NCBI GenBank assembly: GCA_041752635.1 | Contig: JBGSWC010000116.1 | Span: forward strand, 1-10,535 | DNA: 10,535 nucleotides | Direction of reading: 5' to 3' | Source: JBGSWC01 sp041752635 | GTDB taxonomy: Bacteria > Planctomycetota > Planctomycetia > Pirellulales > Lacipirellulaceae | Shown here: one piece after another, positions 5,655-10,535 of the stretch | How the letters are laid out: each line of letters opens with the position of its first letter | How positions within the stretch are numbered: position 1 is the stretch's first letter | Translations under genes and position numbers: made by a program | Notes under the pieces: generated by a model | Told to the model about the DNA's origin: nothing | What the model saw: the letters and a program-made list of their open reading frames with translations, nothing else | The model's database searches: none

Positions 5655-6712
5655 TCCATCACCAGCAGAATCACCGACACCACGCTAATCAAATTAAACG
5701 TCGCGTGGGCGACGATGCTTGGCACGATGCGGTGGGTGCGTTGGTAGAGGTAACCCAGCATGATGGCGAGCACGAACAATGGTATCGGGCTCGAGCCTTG
5801 GCCCGCGTGGGCGGCGGCGAACAGGCCGCTGGAGATGGCGATCGATCGCCAGCCGTGGCCGGGGGGGCGATGGCCCACAATCAACATTCGTGGCAGCTCG
5901 TCGTCGCTGGTCGGAGTCTGATAGGGATTCGGTTCGTCGTCTTGCTCGTCTGGCTCCTGATCGTCGTCGGGGTTTCTGCCCGGTTCCAACACGCTCGCTT
6001 CACCATCGGCACCGACCACCACGTGAGGCGCTGGCAACAGCACTTCGAGCGGCAACAGCCCGGCGGTCACGTCTTCCCACTTTTCGAGGCCCCCTTGTAG
6101 CAGCAGCCGAAACAGCACCTCCTCGACCAGCGGAGCCACCACCACGGCCGAGAAGGCGGCCATCGCGAATATCGAAATGTGAGGATGTTCCTTCATCTGA
6201 TCGATCAGCGGATGACTCGGATCGCCAAACAGCCACGCGGCGACATTCACTGCGACCAACACCGGCAGCAGGGCTGCCACCGCAGCGAGCATCCCCAGGC
6301 GAACGTCGCTCCACAACTGTGGCATCGACTGGGGCAGCCCTAAGTCGCTGGTCGTTGTCGGACACAAATTGGTAACGACGACCAGAATGCAAAGCAGCAG
6401 CACCAGCATGAATGCCGAAGCCATTAACGCGCCGCGCAGCATTCGCGACGTATCGACCCGGTTCGTTTCGTCGCCAGTCGCCTCTTCGGTCGCTGCCGCG
6501 ATTGGCTCATCGAGTGGTGCCACCTGGTTACCGGGAGCGAAGGCCGCCAACACGGCCAGCATCGCCAATAGCGCCGCCGGCATTCCCGCCCACATGCCCC
6601 ACGGCACCGGGTAGCGTGGCTCCCAAGCGAGCACCGGCCGCCCATCCAGCAGCCGCCGCACGACGATGCCACAGAGGCCGAAGCTGGCGATGTAGAGGAG
6701 GATGGTGAACAT
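5645..6712 (-). CDS. CPBP-family intramembrane protease (CAAX/Abi type) with acidic insertion
   Basis: 355 residues, polytopic, with hydrophobic segments near 1-20, 42-60, 95-115, 138-162 and 180-200 and more after 290. The three motifs of the family are present: E-E-V-L-F-R with E197, E198 and R202; F-A-A-A-H with H302; and H-A-T-F-N with H336 and N340. These residues form the active site of Rce1-type glutamic proteases in the membrane. Between motifs one and two lie about 75 residues, partly very acidic (about 248-272, D-D-D-Q-E-P-D-E-Q-D-D-E-P), including N-P-Y-Q-T-P, a motif I associate with planctomycete membrane proteins. This loop is much longer than in the usual family members. A substrate cannot be inferred. 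The stop codon lies inside a palindromic repeat. Catalytic residues are all intact. Confidence 0.9.
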   Translation of the reverse strand: MFTILLYIASFGLCGIVVRRLLDGRPVLAWEPRYPVPWGMWAGMPAALLAMLAVLAAFAPGNQVAPLDEPIAAATEEATGDETNRVDTSRMLRGALMASAFMLVLLLCILVVVTNLCPTTTSDLGLPQSMPQLWSDVRLGMLAAVAALLPVLVAVNVAAWLFGDPSHPLIDQMKEHPHISIFAMAAFSAVVVAPLVEEVLFRLLLQGGLEKWEDVTAGLLPLEVLLPAPHVVVGADGEASVLEPGRNPDDDQEPDEQDDEPNPYQTPTSDDELPRMLIVGHRPPGHGWRSIAISSGLFAAAHAGQGSSPIPLFVLAIMLGYLYQRTHRIVPSIVAHATFNLISVVSVILLVMEGE

Positions 6713-6765
6713 GTTTGATGGAGCAGTCGTCTAACCGCGCGGCACAAGGTCGTCATGTATCGGAA

Positions 6766-6889
6766 TCCAGGGAACGCAGATGGACGCCGATAAACGCGAA
6801 TGAATTATGATAAAGATCGGAAATGCCAAGCGACGATTATCTTATCTGCGAAAATCCGCGTGCATCAGCGTTTATCTGTGTTCCCTAGA
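6766..6889. repeat. Large imperfect inverted repeat between the protease gene and pgsA
   Basis: A 32-base arm at 6766-6797 (starts TCCAGGGAACGCAGATGG) matches the reverse complement of 6858-6889 (ends TATCTGTGTTCCCTAGA) at 25 of 32 positions by my count, with about 60 bases between. The arms carry the repeated words GCGT..ATC and ATCTG.GTTCCCT. It fills most of the 199-base gap and looks like a dispersed element, not a gene. Confidence 0.7.
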
Positions 6890-6911
6890 GGGCTAACTTC
6901 ACGCTGTCCAG

Positions 6912-7472
6912 CTATTTGTCACTCAGCATTCCAGCGGCCAGTCGAACATAACCCCAGCCCGAATACAACGTGCTGGCGACCGTCAGCCACAGGCTCGCCA
7001 CGAGCAGCCAATCGAACCAGTCGGCTTGCCACTCGGGCCACAGCATTAGCCGCACAAGCGCGAGCCCAATCGAGAGACACTGGAACGCCATCTTCCATTT
7101 GCCGGCCCACTTGGCCGAAAAATCGATGTCGCGCCCTTCGCACAGGCTACGCAGCACAGTCACCAGTAGCTCGCGGGCGACGATGGTCACCGCCATCCAG
7201 GCCGCGACGAGCGACGCAGGGATCGCCACCAACATGATAAACAGCCCACACACGAGCAGCTTGTCGGCAAACGGATCGAGAATGCGACCGAGCTGAGTGA
7301 TCTGCTGATAGCGCCGCGCCCACCAGCCATCGACATAGTCGGTGATCGTGGCGACGACAAACAGCACGAGCGTGGCCGTATACCAGCCGAGGCCAATGGT
7401 CACAAACGACGCGATAGCGAGCACAACGCGCGCCGTCGACAGGCGGTTGGGGATGTTGAGAACGTCAGCCAT
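6912..7472 (-). CDS. pgsA: CDP-diacylglycerol--glycerol-3-phosphate 3-phosphatidyltransferase
   Basis: 186 residues, an integral membrane enzyme that joins CDP-diacylglycerol and glycerol-3-phosphate to phosphatidylglycerol phosphate, the committed step to phosphatidylglycerol and cardiolipin. The CDP-alcohol phosphotransferase signature is complete: D45, D48, G49, A52, R53, G62, D66 and D70 (D-Y-V-D-G-W-W-A-R, then G-R-I-L-D-P-F-A-D-K). The N-terminal N-I-P-N-R-L-S-T-A-R-V is typical of PgsA, which separates it from PssA. Five or six membrane helices are visible. The frame is open further upstream to 7538, but that extension would be translated from the palindromic repeat; the ATG at 7470-7472 gives the normal family N-terminus. 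It lies 90 bases behind rimO on the same strand. Confidence 0.94.
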   Translation of the reverse strand: MADVLNIPNRLSTARVVLAIASFVTIGLGWYTATLVLFVVATITDYVDGWWARRYQQITQLGRILDPFADKLLVCGLFIMLVAIPASLVAAWMAVTIVARELLVTVLRSLCEGRDIDFSAKWAGKWKMAFQCLSIGLALVRLMLWPEWQADWFDWLLVASLWLTVASTLYSGWGYVRLAAGMLSDK

Positions 7473-7493
7473 GCACACTTGCGAGAAAAAAAT

Positions 7494-7560
7494 AATGACG
7501 AAGCCTGAATGACGAATGACGAAAAATGTGTTCGTCATTCGTCATTCGGATTTCGTCATT
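7494..7560. repeat. Palindromic repeat built from GAATGACGAA units (copy B)
   Basis: Arms 7494-7523 and 7531-7560 are inverted copies, 27 of 30 positions matching by my count, around the loop AAATGTG, so it can form a long hairpin. It shares its building blocks with 5573-5654. It sits between the rimO stop (7563) and the pgsA start and would be transcribed if the two genes are cotranscribed. Confidence 0.85.
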
Positions 7561-7562
7561 CA

Positions 7563-8969
7563 CTACAACGCCGCTGCCGCCAAATCGTAATCGCTCCGCG
7601 CCACGACTTCGACGTCGACAAAGTCGCCCGGCTTGATACCGTCGCCCGTTACGTAGACCACGCAGTCGACGTCGGGCGCGTCGGCATAGGTGCGGCCAAT
7701 CCACACACCCTTTTGCTCGGTGAGTGGTGTATCAATCAGCACTTTGTGTTGCCGGCCCACTTGCCGGTCGGCCCAGTCGAAGCCTATCGCCTGTTGCGCG
7801 GCCATCAGTGTTTCGCGGCGCGTCTCTTTGACCACTTCGGGTAAGTGCCCCGGCAGCCGGGCGGCGGGGGTGTCGGGCTCGAGCGAATAGCTGAACACGC
7901 CGAGCCGTTCGAACTGATGTTCGTCGACAAAGTCGACAAAGTCGACAAGCTCGTTAAACTCGTCGTCGGTTTCGCCCGGGAAACCGACGAGCATCGTTGT
8001 TCGTAGCACCAAGTCTTCGATGCGGCTGCGAAGTTTTCGGACGAGCGCGACCGTATCGGTTTGATTCACCCGGCGCTGCATCCGCTTGAGCATCCGGTCG
8101 CTCGCGTGTTGGAGCGGCATGTCGAGGTAGGGGACGATTTTGTCGGAAGCAGCTATCGTGTCGATCAAGTCGTCGCCAAAGTACATGGGATAGAGGTACA
8201 TGAGCCGCAGCCACTCGATGCCGTCGACTTTTTCGAGTTCGCCGAGCAACTCGACCAGCCGCGGCTCGCCATACATGTCGATGCCGTAGTAGGTGGTGTC
8301 TTGGGCAACGATGACCAGTTCTTTGACCCCATCGGCCGCCAGCTCGCGAGCCTCGGCGATGACGTTTTCAATGGGCTTGGTGGCGTGCTTGCCCCGCATC
8401 TTGGGGATCGCACAAAACGTGCAGAGCCGATCGCACCCTTCGCTGATCTTGAGATACGAAAAATGCCGCGGCGTGACCCTCATCCGCTGGGTGTCGCTAA
8501 GCGCTCGCACCGGAGCCGGCTTGAACACGAGCCGCTGTTCGTCGAGTCCAGCAATCAGTCGGTCGGCCACTTTGGTGACTTCCTCGCGGCCGAACACACC
8601 AACGAGGTGATCGATATCGGGCCGCTCATCGAGCAACGCCTGCTGCTGCCGCTCGGCGAGACAACCGCTGACAATGACCCCGCGAAGATCCCCCCGCCGC
8701 TTCATGGCGAGCATCTCGTCGATCGCCGCAAACGACTCGGTGCGGGCCTGCTCGATGAATCCACAGGTATTGACGATGGCGAAATCGGCCCCCTGCGGAT
8801 CGGCAACCAGCTCATACCCCTCGAGCTGCAGCATCCCCAGCATCCGCTCGCTATCGACCAAGTTCTTCGGGCAACCGAGGGCAATAAAAGCGTAGCGCCC
8901 CTTGCTGGGGCCGCCGGCCGGCTTCGCGGGTGTTTCGAGTTGATGAACGTGAGTCGACAAATGGGGCAA
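7563..8969 (-). CDS. rimO: Ribosomal protein S12 methylthiotransferase
   Basis: About 468 residues. RimO adds a methylthio group to the conserved aspartate (Asp89 in E. coli) of ribosomal protein S12 using two [4Fe-4S] clusters. The N-terminal UPF0004 domain supplies C33, C69 and C103 (L-G-C-P-K-N-L-V-D-S-E, N-T-C-G-F-I, S-G-C-L). The radical SAM domain has C179, C183 and C186 (G-C-D-R-L-C-T-F-C-A-I-P), and a TRAM domain forms the end (about 400-468). L-G-C-P-K-N-L-V-D-S-E and R-L-G-V-F-S-Y-S-L-E-P-D-T-P-A separate RimO from the tRNA enzyme MiaB. The start is uncertain: the longest reading begins at TTG (8967-8969), another TTG follows at 8960, and family members align from about residue 24. 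A 9-base tandem repeat inside the gene adds V-D-F residues before the TRAM domain. Confidence 0.95.
   Translation of the reverse strand: MPHLSTHVHQLETPAKPAGGPSKGRYAFIALGCPKNLVDSERMLGMLQLEGYELVADPQGADFAIVNTCGFIEQARTESFAAIDEMLAMKRRGDLRGVIVSGCLAERQQQALLDERPDIDHLVGVFGREEVTKVADRLIAGLDEQRLVFKPAPVRALSDTQRMRVTPRHFSYLKISEGCDRLCTFCAIPKMRGKHATKPIENVIAEARELAADGVKELVIVAQDTTYYGIDMYGEPRLVELLGELEKVDGIEWLRLMYLYPMYFGDDLIDTIAASDKIVPYLDMPLQHASDRMLKRMQRRVNQTDTVALVRKLRSRIEDLVLRTTMLVGFPGETDDEFNELVDFVDFVDEHQFERLGVFSYSLEPDTPAARLPGHLPEVVKETRRETLMAAQQAIGFDWADRQVGRQHKVLIDTPLTEQKGVWIGRTYADAPDVDCVVYVTGDGIKPGDFVDVEVVARSDYDLAAAAL
7923..7949. repeat. In-frame 9-bp tandem repeat inside rimO
   Basis: GTCGACAAA occurs three times in tandem, the last copy differing in one base. 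It encodes V-D-F-V-D-F-V-D on the minus strand. The reading frame is kept. Confidence 0.85.
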
Positions 8970-9050
8970 TCTATGTGGATAAGGGAGCTGACTGGTTAGA
9001 CCCTATCTTAACCGAGAAATCGCCGAATCGACAGGCTGGGCTTGCTGAGT

Positions 9051-9308
<258 letters not shown>

Positions 9309-9314
9309 AAAATT

Positions 9315-9812
9315 TCAGTAAACTCCGCAACTCACGAATCCTCGCTCGTCTGGCACAACCGCTGAAATCACCTCGTCAGTATCTGCAAGCCACGGTGGAT
9401 ATGGTCCGAGTGCCACAGCAACGCCGCGCGAATCCTCGAGTTCCTCCAGCAACTCCGCGTGCGACTCTCCACTTCCGTGATGAAACCATGATTCTCGACC
9501 ATAGTCGCGTTGGGTCAGCTCAACCAGGAGGTATTCAACGCCATCAGGAATTCTCGCGAGGCACATTGCTATGAAATCGTCGTCAACGATTCCGCGAATT
9601 GGAAGCTGAGGTTGTTTGAACGCAGTGACGCACGTACGTGGTGGCAATCCGTGAATTCTATTTGCAGTTGCCTGGAGCGTGGTAAAGAGTTCAAAGTCCT
9701 TCGATCCTGCAGCATGCGAATAGCGAATGAGTAGCAGAATTTCTCGTTGAGTGAGAAACCACGATTGCAAAGCGTCAGCGAACCAAGGGGCGTCGGTTGA
9801 ACTGTAGCTCAT
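9315..9812 (-). CDS. Hypothetical protein of unknown family, flanked by REP elements
   Basis: 165 residues; the ATG is at 9810-9812 with no clear ribosome binding site. The sequence is mixed and soluble, with no signal peptide or membrane helix, so probably cytoplasmic. The middle looks well ordered: T-C-V-T-A-F-K-Q-P-Q-L-P, R-G-I-V-D-D-D-F-I, then I-P-D-G-V-E-Y-L-L-V-E-L-T. Near the end, G-S-G-E-S-H-A-E-L-L-E-E-L-E and a proline-tryptophan segment follow. I do not recognise a domain and assign no function. REP/RAYT remnants bound it on both sides. Codon use is less GC-biased than in rimO or pgsA. The low-repeat, non-biased protein sequence favours a real gene over a chance frame. Confidence 0.7.
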   Translation of the reverse strand: MSYSSTDAPWFADALQSWFLTQREILLLIRYSHAAGSKDFELFTTLQATANRIHGLPPRTCVTAFKQPQLPIRGIVDDDFIAMCLARIPDGVEYLLVELTQRDYGRESWFHHGSGESHAELLEELEDSRGVAVALGPYPPWLADTDEVISAVVPDERGFVSCGVY

Positions 9813-9903
9813 TTGATTCGCGGCTCCAAATCTACCAAGCTTTTCGTTGCACGAAGGTGAAGTTAGGCGGGCGCCGAATGCTGGTCGCCAAGTGCCGTCT
9901 TTC

Positions 9904-10060
9904 GGGTGCCACTGCTGGCTTGTCCAGCAGTGCGAACCCTCGACAGATTCTATAGAATCCCGAAATGCCCGAACAGCGTAAGCGAGTCAAACATTTCGAC
10001 GAGCGGGGCGAGATTCATGTGCTGACATTCTCGTGTGATCGGCGGTGGCCGCTACTCGCT
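9904..10060 (+). mobile_element. Second REP/RAYT remnant, single REP end
   Basis: Bases 9904-10006 match 9051-9153 without gaps, 91 of 103 positions by my count. The REP hairpin here is perfect: CACTGCTGG (9910-9918), loop CTTGT, CCAGCAGTG (9924-9932). The transposase-like frame then continues further than in copy 1, to about 10060, where it meets the 3' end of the convergent toxin-partner gene. No inverted REP closes the right side. Confidence 0.7.
9965..10060 (+). pseudogene. Truncated 5' end of a REP-associated tyrosine transposase (copy 2)
   Basis: Begins M-P-E-Q-R-K-R-V-K-H-F-D-E-R-G-E-I-H-V-L-T-F-S and then C-D-R-R-W-P-L-L-A, the typical N-terminus of a RAYT (Y1_Tnp superfamily). The frame continues as unrelated sequence to a stop at 10103-10105 (46 codons in all) and lacks the HUH histidines and the catalytic tyrosine. 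It runs into the end of the convergent gene, which suggests that the element broke off there. Family call is from the remembered N-terminal pattern and the attached REP hairpin. Confidence 0.65.
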
Positions 10061-10249
10061 ATCCGAATCGCCGCCGTTGCTCGTTTGCATCGCAGGGCTG
10101 GCTAATGGCTTGGAGCGGTCGACAAACTTCCGGCGCGATTCGCGCTCTTGGCGTTGTAAGTCGTCAACGATTCGATCGAGATCGTTGTCGAAGTTTGCAG
10201 CCAGGCGATGTCGAGCGTCGCGAATCTGTTGAGTGATGGGGTTAGTCAT
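10052..10249 (-). CDS. Small partner protein of a PIN-domain toxin (possible antitoxin)
   Basis: 65 residues. The ATG (10247-10249) overlaps the end of the PIN gene by eight bases (ATGACTAA), so the two are translationally coupled. The N-terminus M-T-N-P-I-T-Q-Q-I-R-D-A-R-H-R-L-A-A-N-F-D-N-D-L resembles short proteins of the pattern (S/T)-(D/N)-P-I-V-x-E-(I/V)-R, F-x-x-D-L that I remember next to PIN toxins. Charged helical residues follow (about 24-45, D-D-L-Q-R-Q-E-R-E-S-R-R-K) and the tail is polar and acidic. Antitoxin function is inferred from the association only. Reading the frame from an upstream ATG would give 81 residues but would overlap the toxin gene more. The stop adjoins the RAYT remnant. 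Confidence 0.7.
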   Translation of the reverse strand: MTNPITQQIRDARHRLAANFDNDLDRIVDDLQRQERESRRKFVDRSKPLASPAMQTSNGGDSDSE

Positions 10250-10535
10250 CTGTATCGGAAGGTATCTCGGGTGGCGAACAAATAATCGGGGGTTCAAAAC
10301 CGGCGTCGCGACAGGTCTGCTCGATTTTGTTTCGCATCGTGGCGTTGGCGATGTGCTTGAAATTCCACGTCACCAAGTATTGTACGCGCTGTACGGCGGC
10401 AACAGCAATGTGAAGCGCATCGCGCGGTTCCGAAGGTGGCACGGCTCCTTCAGTATTTAGTGTGCGGGCCAGCGCCCTCGCATCATCCGTTATTGAGAGC
10501 ATGGTCAAATAACGCAGCACGTCGAGCCGCTCCTG
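10242..10535 (-). CDS. PIN-domain (VapC-like) toxin, 5' end outside window
   Basis: The frame is open to the window edge; 97 residues of the C-terminal part are visible. A GTG at 10518-10520 is not likely to be the start, because the family pattern (Q-E-R-L-D-V-L-R-Y-L) continues before it. The segment R-D-A-L-H-I-A-V-A contains the conserved PIN acidic residue. It is followed by Y-L-V-T-W-N-F-K-H-I-A-N-A, where asparagine stands in place of the aspartate of classical VapC; this T-W-N-x-x-H-I-A-N form is what I remember from a subgroup of PIN proteins. The end reads P-P-I-I-C-S-P-P-E-I. PIN toxins are metal-dependent RNases that cut tRNA or rRNA and slow growth. The gene order, toxin before its putative partner, is the reverse of the usual vapBC order; another antitoxin could lie upstream, out of view. 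Confidence 0.82.
   Translation of the reverse strand, partial: QERLDVLRYLTMLSITDDARALARTLNTEGAVPPSEPRDALHIAVAAVQRVQYLVTWNFKHIANATMRNKIEQTCRDAGFEPPIICSPPEIPSDTDD

Noticed and set aside
7473..7538. N-terminal extension of pgsA
   Set aside because: The extra 22 residues would be read from the palindromic repeat; the family N-terminus begins at the ATG at 7470-7472.
7494..7560. Palindrome as rimO terminator
   Set aside because: It is a strong hairpin, but it lacks a T-run and recurs at 5573-5654 in another context, so a dispersed repeat is the better reading.
8061..8999. 312-codon plus-strand frame opposite rimO
   Set aside because: Antisense shadow of a firmly identified gene in GC-rich DNA.
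9510..9734. 74-codon plus-strand frame
   Set aside because: It lies wholly opposite the 165-residue gene and shows no protein-like features of its own.

Overview
This looks like chromosomal DNA from a GC-rich, free-living bacterium, most likely a planctomycete of the Pirellula type. The evidence is the Bacillus-type SdhB, an NPYQTP-type motif in a membrane protein, mostly weak Shine-Dalgarno sites, a J-domain/leucine-repeat protein, and several families of dispersed palindromes, one carrying the 5' end of a REP-associated tyrosine transposase (RAYT). The lineage is an inference from these traits; the window has no rRNA or other marker gene.

Left end (2-1218): the C-terminal part of a large polymorphic toxin. 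A Hint autoprocessing domain ends in the usual V-H-N, followed by a small HH-type nuclease domain that resembles the toxin domain of Myxococcus SitA6. The stop overlaps the start of a double-CxxC protein that resembles the SitI6 immunity family. About 870 bases without a supported gene follow, holding an unusual inverted-repeat pair and a strong hairpin.

Middle (2086-6712): on the minus strand, sdhB (succinate dehydrogenase/fumarate reductase iron-sulfur subunit), with a 66-residue exported or membrane peptide ending in a cysteine cluster behind it. Divergent from sdhB is a J-domain/leucine-repeat gene, then a small acidic-protein gene. Next, on the minus strand, come a radical SAM enzyme of the COG0731 type and a CPBP-family membrane protease with a large acidic insertion.

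Right-middle (6766-8969): pgsA (phosphatidylglycerophosphate synthase) and rimO (ribosomal protein S12 methylthiotransferase), both minus strand and probably co-directional in transcription. Their gaps are filled by two unrelated palindromic repeat families; one also sits at the radical SAM/CPBP junction and supplies the stop codon of the protease gene.

Right end (8970-10535): an accessory patch. Three REP hairpins and two truncated RAYT 5' ends flank an unrecognised 165-residue gene. A PIN-domain (VapC-like) toxin, cut by the window edge, and its overlapping 65-residue partner follow. The housekeeping genes are ordinary. The most interesting parts are the Hint-linked SitA6/SitI6-like pair, the decayed REP/RAYT units and the repeat with a core that keeps its orientation.
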